A stretch of 64,000 nucleotides of DNA. Source: a virus. Positions 15,402 through 23,891 of this stretch are shown piece after piece (position 1 is the first letter of the stretch; each line of letters opens with the position of its first letter). A program made the translations under genes and the position numbers. The stretch covers positions 87,932 through 151,931 of IMG/VR virus record IMGVR_UViG_3300030090_007211; one strand, 5' to 3'. The notes beneath the pieces are model-generated. The model saw nothing but the letters and a program-made list of their open reading frames with translations. It was not told where the DNA came from and ran no database searches.

Positions 15402-15974
15402 TTATTTTTTTTTAATATTTTTATGTTTTAAAGAACTATCAATAAATTTTTTCATAAATTCATCCTTTTCTTTATCAGTTTTTAAGTTATACCAATAATA
15501 GGAACTTCTTTTACAAAATTCATCGATCTGTTCTTTAATCTTATTACAGGTGATATTAATTTCCTCAATCTCATCCTTAAAGTCTTCTACATCTATACCT
15601 AATTCAATTGCAATTATTATCAATACACCTTTTTCACCATCTTGTGAAGCATTAACTGCCGTTTCGTACATAGTCCGAAGTTCTAATATTGTTTTTTCAT
15701 CCTCATCCTTTAATTTGTCAGGATGGGTTAAAGAAACTATCTTTCTAAAAAGTTTTTTAAATTTAGTGGGTAATTGATCACTAACTGCAGCTTCTTCACT
15801 TTGAGTGTCCCCTGAAGAAATAATAGGTATTATAAATTCATACCCAGATTCTATGATATTTTGTTTAAAATCTCTTTCGTATTCTCCACGCAACTCATTA
15901 AAATATTCTAATTCTTGTTGTAAATATTTGTATTTACTTACTAATCGCTTAAGTTCAATAGAGTTGGTTGACAT
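15402..15974 (-). CDS. J-domain (DnaJ-like) protein
   Basis: 190 residues. The J-domain signature HPD is at 84-86 within KLFRKIVSLTHPDKLKDEDE, preceded by a helix matching J-domain helix II. The N-terminal 60 residues form a coiled-coil-like region and the C-terminus is basic and helical. J-domain proteins stimulate the ATPase of Hsp70 (DnaK); a phage version could steer host DnaK to phage proteins. There is no Gly/Phe or zinc region, so it is not a complete DnaJ. Four bases separate it from the downstream ATP-grasp/QueC gene. Confidence 0.78.
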   Translation of the reverse strand: MSTNSIELKRLVSKYKYLQQELEYFNELRGEYERDFKQNIIESGYEFIIPIISSGDTQSEEAAVSDQLPTKFKKLFRKIVSLTHPDKLKDEDEKTILELRTMYETAVNASQDGEKGVLIIIAIELGIDVEDFKDEIEEINITCNKIKEQIDEFCKRSSYYWYNLKTDKEKDEFMKKFIDSSLKHKNIKKK

Positions 15975-16040
15975 TTATAGTGTTTAACCATAAATATCTG
16001 AAGATTGTAATAAAAAGGTATAATTCTAGTAATAGAAATG

Positions 16041-16268
16041 TCATTTTTTAGTAAGTGCGATTAATAACTCCTCTACCAAGTCTAACACTTCTCTTCTATT
16101 GGAGTCTTTGTAGTTACCAAATAGATCATTATGAATATTCAGTAGATTATCTGTTACTCTTTCTATACAATTAATTGTACGTTGTTTTTCATGTGATAGA
16201 GGTGCATAATAAACTGAATCTTTTACTTGACGTAATTCCGCCATACTGCGCTTTTTTACTTTTGCCAT
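16041..16268 (-). CDS. Hypothetical basic protein (75 aa)
   Basis: Basic N-terminus (MAKVKKRSMAELRQVKDSVYY) and a helical, acidic end (REVLDLVEELLIALTKK). Soluble. No family recognised. Confidence 0.55.
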   Translation of the reverse strand: MAKVKKRSMAELRQVKDSVYYAPLSHEKQRTINCIERVTDNLLNIHNDLFGNYKDSNRREVLDLVEELLIALTKK

Positions 16269-16299
16269 AATACTTTGATTTTATTTAAAGATAAGGAAA

Positions 16300-17079
16300 T
16301 TATATTTTAAAATCAACAGATGTAAGCACATTATATCCCTTTTCTGTGATTACTACCGTATGTTCCCATGAAGTTCCCACACTTAAATCTTCATTTACTA
16401 CACTCCATCCATCTTGTGTGGTTATTAAAACATCATTAGTTACTAAACCAGGTTCAATTGCTAAAACATTACCCACTTTTAATTTATAATCATTGTAAGG
16501 GTTATCTTCTTTAACGTAGTAAGGTATTGCAGGAGGTTCGTGTAAATTTCTTCCTACACCATGCCCTTGAAAATCTTTTATTACTTTAAAACCATTTTCA
16601 TTCGCATATTGTTGTTGTCTTTCACATATTTCTCTTATGGTAACTCCCGGTTTTAAAATTTCTAAAGTTTTATAAAGACATTTTTTACTAACTTCATTTA
16701 AACGTTTTTTATCTTCACTTACTTCACCCACTTCTACATTAATGGCGCCATCTGCATACATTCCTTGATAAATGACCGGACAATCTATACCTACTAACAT
16801 CCCGTTTTTAATGACTTGATCAGAAGGGATACCATGTAATAATACTTCATCTATAGAAATACTACAATGCCCTGGAAATCCATTATATTGATATGAAGCG
16901 GATATTCCACCCCATTTTGCAATGTATTTTGCGGCTAATTCGTCTAATTGTTTAGTAGTAATTCCTTCCTTACATTGGATTGAAAGTCCTGCCAATACTC
17001 TTGCCACTATATCTCCGGCAGCACGAATTTTTTTAATTTGATTTTTACTATAGATTTTAGGATGTTTTGGCTTCTTCAT
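16300..17079 (-). CDS. map: Methionine aminopeptidase, type I
   Basis: 259 residues, normal length. All five metal ligands are present: Asp99 (GIDCPV), Asp110 (YADGAIN), His173 (GHGVGRNLHEPP), Glu209 (AIEPGL) and Glu239 (TSWEHTVV), plus substrate-contacting His82 (LLHGIP). It removes N-terminal Met from new proteins in the cytoplasm. Phage copies of host-like Map are uncommon; it may help process abundant virion proteins or survive an inhibitor of the host enzyme (inference). Divergent from the plus-strand 694-residue gene. Confidence 0.95.
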   Translation of the reverse strand: MKKPKHPKIYSKNQIKKIRAAGDIVARVLAGLSIQCKEGITTKQLDELAAKYIAKWGGISASYQYNGFPGHCSISIDEVLLHGIPSDQVIKNGMLVGIDCPVIYQGMYADGAINVEVGEVSEDKKRLNEVSKKCLYKTLEILKPGVTIREICERQQQYANENGFKVIKDFQGHGVGRNLHEPPAIPYYVKEDNPYNDYKLKVGNVLAIEPGLVTNDVLITTQDGWSVVNEDLSVGTSWEHTVVITEKGYNVLTSVDFKI

Positions 17080-17147
17080 TTTATAATAAATATACTTTAC
17101 TCTTATTAAATGGTAAGTATTTATAGTAATAAAATATTTATTAATAG

Positions 17148-19232
17148 ATGGAAGAGGATAAACAAGAAAAATATCTTAATCGTGTAATTCAAGAGTTGGT
17201 GGATAATACTTATGCAGATGTTAGAGATCAAAAAATATGGCATCCATATGATGAACATTATTCTCGTCATCTAATTGGTGGTGCTCCATTGCAATTTTTT
17301 GATTTTGTTCATGACTCTTATGGTATTTTTCCGGAAGAAGTGGAATCATTATGGTCACAATATAAACATAGGATTAAAAAGGAAAATGGATGGGTACAAA
17401 TTTATCCATTCGATAGTCGTGGTGAAGCAGTTAGATTTGCAATGAATGAAGATTACGATAAGTTTAAAAAAATAGATAATCCTAAACAACATAAATTTTA
17501 TCATAAAATCGCAGATAAAATAGTAGACTTAATTGAGGTGAGAGAAACAAGAGACTATGGGTATGATGAAATGGTAGAAGAAATATTTTTAACGGATTTA
17601 TTAAATCCTAAATTTCCACGTCAAGGAATGAGTTTACCCCCTAATATTAATATTCCAGATTATGATACATTCCACGACAGAATATTACGTAGGGTATCAG
17701 ATTTTTTCCCTATGTTGGAAAACTATTGGTTTATAGATGATATATTTACCCAACTATTTATTCTAACTAAATTTGTATTCCCTAAAATATGGAATAAATT
17801 TTATAAAGGAGAAGATCAACCAGAAGAATCTACAGATTATGGTGAACATGTGTTAGATTATGAAGAAAAGAAGAAAGAAATAAATGAATCTACTTCTTTA
17901 ATAGACGTAGTAGTTAAAGATATGATTAAAAATACTACTACTGAGGTAAGTAAATTTAGTACTCGTACTGTCTATGTCCCTACTAATAATGCAATTTATA
18001 ATTTTGGTTTACTCAATAATTTAGAGCGTTGCCCTAACTATCTTTACAATTACATACAAGATACTTATGGGTTAACTCCCCAAGAAATTGAGGAGGTGTG
18101 GATACATTATAAAGACGCAATTATGAATATGTTAGAGGATACGGATAGTAATAATCCCTTTGCTATTAGAGAAGCAGAAGGAAACATCATTCCTCACTTA
18201 ACTGAAAAAGAGAAGGAAGACCTTTATTCCTTTGCGTGGCATCCCGACCCAAAGAAAGGAAAATTTTACGAAGCTATATTACGGGATGTGATAGGTGCAT
18301 CTGCAATAAGTTGGGATGGAGTAATAACTGTGGGGGATCCTAATCTAGCTCCCGGTAGAGGCTTGGAATTTCATAATATTTCTCTCGCTTATGATGTCAA
18401 TCCCTTCTTCCGCTATTTAAAAGATACTTATGCGTTATTAGATAACGAGATCCACCCTATTTGGTCCCGCTGGGAACATATTATGGAAGAGAAGATAAAG
18501 AAATGGTTAGAGGAGAAAAATATTTCGTGGAATGATGGTCATTATGCTATTGGTGTTGACTATACTGATGACCATATCTGGGATGCTAATAATTTACCCC
18601 CACCTGACCACCCAGACTGGGTGGAGGAATCGACTATTAAAGTAGATGATGAAACGGGAGAGTTTTATGGTTGGAAATCTAACGAACAAATAGATAAAGA
18701 ATATAGTGAAAAATCCAAATTACAAAAAGGTTACTTACAATGGGCAGTAGAAGAAATAAGAGATCAAATAGAAAGTGATCCCATATCCAAAAATCCTTAT
18801 CGATATGGGTCTGCAGATAGTTTACCACCAGCTTGGATACGCATACGTTGGCAAAATTTAGGTTTAGACGCAGATGAGATGGATTGGGCGTGGAGACAAG
18901 TGTTAAACCATTTTAAACCTATCCCTTTAACTGAAAATTTTCCACGTTTAAATAAAAATAAATTTAATTATATATTTAAAGATTTACATAATAAAACAGT
19001 AAAATTACATGGGAGTAATAAACCTCTATGTACAGGAGGTATGTCACCCACATTATCCGATGGTAAAGCAGTACAAATTTATTTCCCCTCTTCCGATTTT
19101 CCTTATTATGTAGAACTAGATGAAAAAGTAAGATCACCTTTTTATCATTATTTAGAAACCACTTACAATCTAAGTGAAGACGAAATAGATGAAGTATGGG
19201 AGAAATATAGACGATATATCTGTCACACATAA
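17148..19232 (+). CDS. 694-aa repeat protein with FxxY..YGL..EI..W modules
   Basis: No known family. It contains at least four copies of a 25-27 residue motif: about 50-76 (FFDFVHDSYGIFPEEVESLW), 299-325 (LYNYIQDTYGLTPQEIEEVW), 420-446 (FFRYLKDTYALLDNEIHPIW) and 664-691 (FYHYLETTYNLSEDEIDEVW), with a degenerate copy near 564-588. Consensus F-x-x-Y-hydrophobic-x-x-x-Y-G/A-L-x-x-x-E-I-x-x-V/I-W. Each copy follows a longer variable stretch often beginning with a YxxxV/I helix. It is acidic, with no signal peptide. The nearby 130-residue gene carries one more copy. A TATTTATA box lies 22 bases upstream. Confidence 0.7.
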   Translation: MEEDKQEKYLNRVIQELVDNTYADVRDQKIWHPYDEHYSRHLIGGAPLQFFDFVHDSYGIFPEEVESLWSQYKHRIKKENGWVQIYPFDSRGEAVRFAMNEDYDKFKKIDNPKQHKFYHKIADKIVDLIEVRETRDYGYDEMVEEIFLTDLLNPKFPRQGMSLPPNINIPDYDTFHDRILRRVSDFFPMLENYWFIDDIFTQLFILTKFVFPKIWNKFYKGEDQPEESTDYGEHVLDYEEKKKEINESTSLIDVVVKDMIKNTTTEVSKFSTRTVYVPTNNAIYNFGLLNNLERCPNYLYNYIQDTYGLTPQEIEEVWIHYKDAIMNMLEDTDSNNPFAIREAEGNIIPHLTEKEKEDLYSFAWHPDPKKGKFYEAILRDVIGASAISWDGVITVGDPNLAPGRGLEFHNISLAYDVNPFFRYLKDTYALLDNEIHPIWSRWEHIMEEKIKKWLEEKNISWNDGHYAIGVDYTDDHIWDANNLPPPDHPDWVEESTIKVDDETGEFYGWKSNEQIDKEYSEKSKLQKGYLQWAVEEIRDQIESDPISKNPYRYGSADSLPPAWIRIRWQNLGLDADEMDWAWRQVLNHFKPIPLTENFPRLNKNKFNYIFKDLHNKTVKLHGSNKPLCTGGMSPTLSDGKAVQIYFPSSDFPYYVELDEKVRSPFYHYLETTYNLSEDEIDEVWEKYRRYICHT

Positions 19233-19331
19233 TTACAAAACTATTACACAACTTTTTTTTTACGTAGTTTTTAGAAAATATTTATGTATAGGATAACACC
19301 TATAATAACAACTAAATAAAAACTAATAACT

Positions 19332-19667
19332 ATGAGTCGAGACGAATTATTTGAATTATTGGATAATACTGCGGAAGAATGGACAATAGATTACGTACAA
19401 AAGTTAAGAGGCGTAGCTAGAGACATTCTAAATGGTTTATCAGATTCAATCATTACACAAGAAGAGATAGAAGAATATCTCAGAAAACAAGAAGCACTTT
19501 TTGTTGAAAGAATGGAATCATCAATAGATGACATTAAAGCAGAAATTGAAAACTTGATCGAAAATGGTGGAGATCAAAAAGAGGGAATCCTATCTCAACT
19601 ATCGGAAACATTTAACGATATCTACCATAAAATGGTTGCGAATTTACGCAAGCTAGTCAATAAATAA
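19332..19667 (+). CDS. Acidic coiled-coil-like protein (111 aa)
   Basis: Mostly helical with heptad-like spacing of Leu and Ile (YLRKQEALFVERMESSIDDI, KAEIENLIENGG, LSQLSETFNDIYHKMVANLR). Soluble, acidic. It sits between the 694-residue repeat protein and its small relative on the same strand and is preceded by an AATATTTATGTA box. This size and composition fit a scaffold or chaperone-like phage protein, but nothing specific supports that. Confidence 0.6.
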   Translation: MSRDELFELLDNTAEEWTIDYVQKLRGVARDILNGLSDSIITQEEIEEYLRKQEALFVERMESSIDDIKAEIENLIENGGDQKEGILSQLSETFNDIYHKMVANLRKLVNK

Positions 19668-19737
19668 TTTCCCATTTTTTTTCGACCACGTACTTGTAAA
19701 TTGATTTTGTAAAAAATATTAATTATTATTATTAATA

Positions 19738-20130
19738 ATGAAAACAGAAAATTTTTATACGTATGTGGTCGAATCTTTATTTAACTCCACACATTTAATT
19801 GAAAAAGGAACTCGACCCTCTGAAATTGTTATTGGGGGTAATTTCCACACGTCACCTACCAACTATAATGAAAATTACTCACTATCCTTTGATTTTATTA
19901 ACGGTGAAGTGCCTGATCTTACTTATTCCTTAGCACTATTACAACGATATCATACCTCTAGCATGAGTTTCATATGTTTCCATTCTCAATTTCCTAAGTA
20001 TGTTATGGATAACTTCGGAGTACTAGAAGACGAAGTAGAATTTATATGGGAAAGATTAAGGAAAAGAATAATTGCTACTATTCTCCAAGATCCGGCAAAG
20101 TGCCCAATGCTGGGATCGCTCTCCGCCTAA
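19738..20130 (+). CDS. Single-module relative of the 694-aa repeat protein (130 aa)
   Basis: Begins with a helix like the one that opens each module of the 694-residue protein (MKTENFYTYVVESLFNST), followed by a variable middle and one copy of the C-terminal motif (FPKYVMDNFGVLEDEVEFIW). So one full module is about 130 residues. It overlaps the minus-strand gene 20078-20299 tail to tail by 53 bases. Function unknown. Confidence 0.65.
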   Translation: MKTENFYTYVVESLFNSTHLIEKGTRPSEIVIGGNFHTSPTNYNENYSLSFDFINGEVPDLTYSLALLQRYHTSSMSFICFHSQFPKYVMDNFGVLEDEVEFIWERLRKRIIATILQDPAKCPMLGSLSA

Positions 20131-20299
20131 CACCACCATATCCACCAGCAGAACCACCTCTTACTACCACATCATAAATACGTGTTAACATTTCTCTATC
20201 TTCTGCAGTAAACGATACAGGTTTATTGTCTATTTCTTCTGCCCAAGATTGTTCGGCAATTACTTCTTTAATTATATTTCTGATTTCTTTTTTTTGCAT
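20078..20299 (-). CDS. Hypothetical protein (73 aa), Gly/Arg-rich end
   Basis: Begins MQKKEIRNIIKEVIAEQSWA, a helical leader with I-A-E at residues 14-16. The middle is acidic (FTAEDREMLTRIYDVVV) and the C-terminus has GGSAGGYGGVRRR. It overlaps the plus-strand repeat gene end to end by 53 bases, which is unusual; a box TATAAATATA lies just upstream of its start, supporting it as a real gene. Confidence 0.5.
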   Translation of the reverse strand: MQKKEIRNIIKEVIAEQSWAEEIDNKPVSFTAEDREMLTRIYDVVVRGGSAGGYGGVRRRAIPALGTLPDLGE

Positions 20300-20332
20300 T
20301 AGAATTCTTTTTTATATAAATATATTCTATTA

Positions 20333-20752
20333 TTAAAAACGAATTAAAAACGTAGCATTAACTCTAGTTTCAGGAAAATTAGGTGGTATAGATAATTCCA
20401 AATCTACCCCAAAGTAATCTTTAGCAAAAGGATACATACATATCCCTATAGGAATTACTTCATAATAATAGTAAAGATTTCCAAATACACCCCAGTAAGT
20501 AATTTGTGCACTACTACGTATCCCACCCCTTTCTGCCAAATACCAAACATACCCTAATTGTGATGTACTACTCCATGCAGTAATACTTGGCATCACACTA
20601 GTTATGGACACTTTACTATGAGCATATACATGCCATTCGTGAGGTGTCTGAATTCCAATGGAAGATTCAGTAGGATCAAAACGTAATATCTGAGCATTAC
20701 ATACTAAGGCACTAAATATCAGTACACATAGAAATAAATTTTTAAAAAACAT
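20333..20752 (-). CDS. Exported, possibly outer-membrane protein (139 aa)
   Basis: A 20-residue signal peptide (MFFKNLFLCVLIFSALVCNA, then Q) is followed by a sequence of alternating hydrophobic and polar residues rich in Tyr and Trp, ending in Phe (NATFLIRF). An aromatic last residue is typical of outer-membrane beta-barrels, but at about 119 residues it would be a very small barrel. Function unknown. Promoter-like box at 20771-20780, 18 bases upstream. Confidence 0.6.
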   Translation of the reverse strand: MFFKNLFLCVLIFSALVCNAQILRFDPTESSIGIQTPHEWHVYAHSKVSITSVMPSITAWSSTSQLGYVWYLAERGGIRSSAQITYWGVFGNLYYYYEVIPIGICMYPFAKDYFGVDLELSIPPNFPETRVNATFLIRF

Positions 20753-20770
20753 AATGATTGTATTCTATTA

Positions 20771-20780
20771 TATAAATATG
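20771..20780 (-). promoter_or_regulatory. CATATTTATA box before exported protein gene
   Basis: Coding-strand CATATTTATA, 18 bases before the ATG of 20333-20752. Confidence 0.35.
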
Positions 20781-20789
20781 TGGAAATAA

Positions 20790-20984
20790 TCAATTCATCT
20801 TACAACGCTCCGAATACTCTTCCTCATATAGTAGTATCGCATCTAACAATTCATACTTTTCGAAATCATACTCATTCGCATATTCCCCAATCACATCAAT
20901 GTGAACATCCAACATTCCACATTCCATTCGTTTAATTTTTCCCGTTTCTATCAATTCTTTCGCAATTTCGTTTGGTTGTTTCAT
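20790..20984 (-). CDS. Hypothetical acidic protein (64 aa)
   Basis: Small soluble protein with EIAKELIETGKIKRM near the start and an acidic, Tyr-rich end (DAILLYEEEYSERCKMN). ATGA overlap with the upstream gene 20981-21160. No family recognised. Confidence 0.5.
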   Translation of the reverse strand: MKQPNEIAKELIETGKIKRMECGMLDVHIDVIGEYANEYDFEKYELLDAILLYEEEYSERCKMN

Positions 20985-21160
20985 AACTTTTCAATGTTTC
21001 GATATGCCTTAAAAGACATTTTATTTTTGTGTAACCATCTTTCAGCGTTTTTCCAATCACGTCTGTAACAATATTTCATTACTTCTTTGTTTTCCTCTTT
21101 CATCAGTAATAACAAACGTCTCTGTCTAAACACCTTTTTAAAACATTTCAACATAGTCAT
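20981..21160 (-). CDS. Small basic protein (59 aa), unknown
   Basis: Read directly: ATG at 21158-21160, TGA at 20981-20983. Very basic (KVFRQRRLLLLMKEE, YCYRRDWKNAERWLHKN), so nucleic-acid binding is possible. Four bases upstream of the ATG lies an exact TATATTTATA box (coding strand). Confidence 0.55.
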   Translation of the reverse strand: MTMLKCFKKVFRQRRLLLLMKEENKEVMKYCYRRDWKNAERWLHKNKMSFKAYRNIEKL

Positions 21161-21164
21161 CTTT

Positions 21165-21174
21165 TATAAATATA
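21165..21174 (-). promoter_or_regulatory. TATATTTATA box, 4 bases before ATG
   Basis: Exact match on the coding strand, 4 bases upstream of the ATG of 20981-21160. If it is a -10-type element the transcript would be nearly leaderless. Confidence 0.45.
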
Positions 21175-21207
21175 TAAAAATTATTTAAGAAAATCTACCA
21201 CTTCCTT

Positions 21208-21217
21208 TATATTTATA
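21208..21217 (+). promoter_or_regulatory. TATATTTATA box before ParB-like gene
   Basis: Exact match on the plus strand, 17 bases before the ATG at 21235; it shows the box keeps its orientation relative to plus-strand genes. Confidence 0.4.
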
Positions 21218-21234
21218 ATAAAAGGTTATTTAAA

Positions 21235-22512
21235 ATGAGACAATCTAAAAAACATAATATTATGGATTCGGTTAATGAATCAATGAAAATGATTATTTCT
21301 GAGGGTATTGTAAATGAAATTTTTAAGAAGGAAAAAATTAAATACCCCGATAATTTCATAAATAAAATAATAGAGTATATTAAACGTAACTACCCAGAGG
21401 TAGTGAAGATAGAAAAAGATAAAGACTCTTGGTTTTCAAGATCATCGAAAGAATTTCTTCACATCTATGTAGATGAAGATGATGGACAACCTACTAATCT
21501 AGTGCAACATCCTTTAGAATGGACAATACACTGGGATTTAACAGATAATCTATTATCAGGATTACCACACCCCATAGATATAAAGGTGACTAATCTTAAT
21601 AAGGATACTAAATTAAGAGGGCATACAGGTGAAGGTATAAATGAAGTTTTTAGTCCTCTCGATGATCGTATACCCAACGAAGATATTAAAAAATTTATAG
21701 ATAGGGTAGTTAAAAGGATGGTGGATAGAACTGAAATTAATTTATATATGGAGGATTATGATCCTTGGAAAACGGGTAGTCCTTGGTTTGGTGATTTTAT
21801 CACCCCACAATTCCCTAACGATAAAAAATATAAATTTAATATATCTTGGTTACTACAAGAACATTTTGAAAAAAATTTTACTTTTGTTAAATACTTTGCC
21901 AGTGAATTAATTGAGGCTTATGGTTTCTCTACTAGAGGGGAATTAGAGTATTTCGATTATGAATACCTTAAAAAATTAAAAGAAAAAGTAAAGTTGTTAC
22001 AAATCCCTTTTATAAAAGAGAGACAAAAACAAAAGGAAGAATATCATAAAAGATATAATTTAAGTGAATCAAGAAAAGATATAAAAAAGGAGAGAGATGA
22101 TATTGAAAGGGCAGTGCAAGATCTGAATAGATTACATAATTTTGATGTATCATATGAGGAAATGACCCGCGGAATTGAAAACTCCTCTCCCCAGCCCCTC
22201 TCCTCTGATATATGGGATGAATTAGAGAATACTGAATCTAATGAAATATCTGTAGGAGACTTCGATAAAGTATTCGACATCTCTAACAAATATAATAAAA
22301 GTAACCCACTTAAACTTAAAAAGAAACTAAGTGATGGTACCTACAATTATCCTATCATAGTAAGATTCGATGATAGATACTGGTTAGTCGCAGGTAACAC
22401 AAGATTATGTACTGCAGCAGCAATGGGAATAACTCCTGAAGTAATAATTGCAGATATTAATAAACCATACCCTGTAGATGAATCATTAAAACATAAAAAT
22501 AAAAGATTATGA
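21235..22512 (+). CDS. ParB/Srx-like domain protein (425 aa)
   Basis: The last 45 residues carry a ParB/sulfiredoxin-like nucleotide-binding motif (YWLVAGNTRLCTAAAMG at about 382-398, followed by ITPEVIIADI), preceded by PIIVRFDDR. The first 300 residues are mostly charged, with a central helical region and no recognised domain. In phages such domains occur in proteins that use CTP or ATP to act on DNA or protein. The N-terminus has a basic stretch and then MKMIISEG. It overlaps the exported metallopeptidase gene by four bases (ATGA). A TATATTTATA box lies 17 bases upstream. Confidence 0.7.
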   Translation: MRQSKKHNIMDSVNESMKMIISEGIVNEIFKKEKIKYPDNFINKIIEYIKRNYPEVVKIEKDKDSWFSRSSKEFLHIYVDEDDGQPTNLVQHPLEWTIHWDLTDNLLSGLPHPIDIKVTNLNKDTKLRGHTGEGINEVFSPLDDRIPNEDIKKFIDRVVKRMVDRTEINLYMEDYDPWKTGSPWFGDFITPQFPNDKKYKFNISWLLQEHFEKNFTFVKYFASELIEAYGFSTRGELEYFDYEYLKKLKEKVKLLQIPFIKERQKQKEEYHKRYNLSESRKDIKKERDDIERAVQDLNRLHNFDVSYEEMTRGIENSSPQPLSSDIWDELENTESNEISVGDFDKVFDISNKYNKSNPLKLKKKLSDGTYNYPIIVRFDDRYWLVAGNTRLCTAAAMGITPEVIIADINKPYPVDESLKHKNKRL

Positions 22513-23048
22513 AAGTACTAGCTTTACCATTCATATTACTATTCTTAAATTTTAATTTAATATCACAACATTTAATGTCACCCCCTAATGCCTCGAGAAA
22601 AGAAGTGAAACTTATTAAAAGTATTTTAAAAGATTACGTAAATGATGAAGAAGCTTTACTAATATATAATCCTTATGCCCCACTATACTTTGGGATATAT
22701 GGTATAACCTACCAATATACTCCTAATATGTGTTTGATTAGTATCTCTGCCTCCATTGCAGATAGAGATAAACGATACTACGTTATATTACATGAACTGG
22801 GACATGTATTAGATATTTTCTATGGTGATCTAAGTGAATACCCTCCAATGTGGAAAGGTAAAAGAATGGATCACACATTAGATTGGAATGAAAGACCTTG
22901 GGAAATACATGCAGATGAATGGGCAAATAGATTATGGAAAAAATATTTACCAGGAGATCCACCACCAAATGATTTATTTGATAATGTTAGTTTCCCTCAT
23001 GATTGTATTTTCCAAAGATGGGGTTCCATCAAATTTAAAAGTGAGTAA
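22509..23048 (+). CDS. Exported zinc metallopeptidase (HExxH)
   Basis: 179 residues with a signal peptide (first 20, ending ISQ) and the zinc motif HELGH at 95-99; a third ligand is probably Glu132 or Glu137 (RPWEIHADEWAN), as in gluzincin-like small peptidases. It should act in the periplasm or outside the cell. The family is not recognised beyond that. Translationally coupled to the ParB-like gene by ATGA. A role in cell-wall or surface-protein cleavage is inference only. Confidence 0.75.
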   Translation: MKVLALPFILLFLNFNLISQHLMSPPNASRKEVKLIKSILKDYVNDEEALLIYNPYAPLYFGIYGITYQYTPNMCLISISASIADRDKRYYVILHELGHVLDIFYGDLSEYPPMWKGKRMDHTLDWNERPWEIHADEWANRLWKKYLPGDPPPNDLFDNVSFPHDCIFQRWGSIKFKSE

Positions 23049-23234
23049 TTAAGTATTAATATCCCCTCTATGTGCCACCCTATAATTATTGGGATTTAAA
23101 TAGATAAGTTGTTTATGAACTTTCCTAATATAAAGAAAAACTTTATCTGCTTCTTTATCATACACTAAAGTTTTATCTTTAAAAATATCATCTATCTTAT
23201 AATATGCTGGTTTTGCAGGAAATGGGGACATCAT
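23049..23234 (-). CDS. Hypothetical protein (61 aa)
   Basis: Small, soluble, charged protein with Tyr-rich stretches (KPAYYKIDDIFKD, HKQLIYLNPNNYRV). It meets the plus-strand peptidase gene stop to stop with no spare bases. ATGA overlap with the upstream membrane protein gene supports it. Confidence 0.5.
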   Translation of the reverse strand: MMSPFPAKPAYYKIDDIFKDKTLVYDKEADKVFLYIRKVHKQLIYLNPNNYRVAHRGDINT

Positions 23235-23401
23235 AAATCATTTTGTTTATCTTTAATCCCTTGTATGAATCCCTTAGTAAAATTAAAAAGAAACCCAATA
23301 ATCAACGGCAATAATACTACACCAAAAGATAAATGGGGATATAAAGTAAGTTTAAAAATTAATAAAACTAATACGATACTTAAATCTATTCGTATATCCA
23401 T
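23231..23401 (-). CDS. Small membrane protein (56 aa)
   Basis: Two hydrophobic segments (LSIVLVLLIFKLTLYP, then FGVVLLPLIIGFLF) and a basic end (KGFIQGIKDKQNDL). The ATG at 23399-23401 is preferred; a second ATG 15 bases upstream would add MYLCN. ATGA overlap downstream. Function unknown. Confidence 0.5.
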   Translation of the reverse strand: MDIRIDLSIVLVLLIFKLTLYPHLSFGVVLLPLIIGFLFNFTKGFIQGIKDKQNDL

Positions 23402-23437
23402 ATTACAAAGATACACAAAATAAATGACTAAAACAAA

Positions 23438-23887
23438 CTAAAGAGATTTAATATCAATAAGGGTGGTACCTTTTCCTTTATTTTGAAGAGTAATTTCTTG
23501 TTCGTGGGGATAATAAATATTATTATGTAAAGTATTAAAAATATCAATTTGATCCTTATTAACACCCACAGTTATCAACACTACTTTATCTCCCGCATCA
23601 CTATATATTGATCCTTTATTATAGTGATTATATAATAGTTCTTTTTTATTGGGGGAATAATGATCACCTAGGGATTCTGTGTCTATTTCCTCTCCCTCAT
23701 GTAAATATAATAAACGATAGAGGGTAATAGTCTCAGGTAGAGTATTTAACCACTCTAAGAGTCTATTTAAGTCTTCCATACCCCACTCATTATCTAACCC
23801 CATTTCTTCATAGGCATTAGACAATTGAGTTAGTTCGTCACCAGTTAAAGTAACTTCTTCGTTTAATAATTTTATAAATGATATCAT
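23438..23887 (-). CDS. Candidate ADP-ribosyltransferase with [L/I]xE leader
   Basis: 149 residues from the ATG at 23885-23887 (a GTG directly before it is possible). It fits the R-S-E clade of mono-ADP-ribosyltransferases: Arg58 in ITLYRLLYL, Ser in GDHYSPNK or SIYSDAGD, and ExE as Glu129-Gln-Glu131 in PHEQEITLQNKG, the order and spacing of the Arg-modifying toxins and T4 Alt/ModA. These enzymes transfer ADP-ribose from NAD+ to host proteins such as RNA polymerase. The leader MISFIKLLNE has L-N-E, matching a prohead protease site. The box TATATTTATA is 4 bases upstream. Confidence 0.62.
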   Translation of the reverse strand: MISFIKLLNEEVTLTGDELTQLSNAYEEMGLDNEWGMEDLNRLLEWLNTLPETITLYRLLYLHEGEEIDTESLGDHYSPNKKELLYNHYNKGSIYSDAGDKVVLITVGVNKDQIDIFNTLHNNIYYPHEQEITLQNKGKGTTLIDIKSL

Positions 23888-23891
23888 CACT

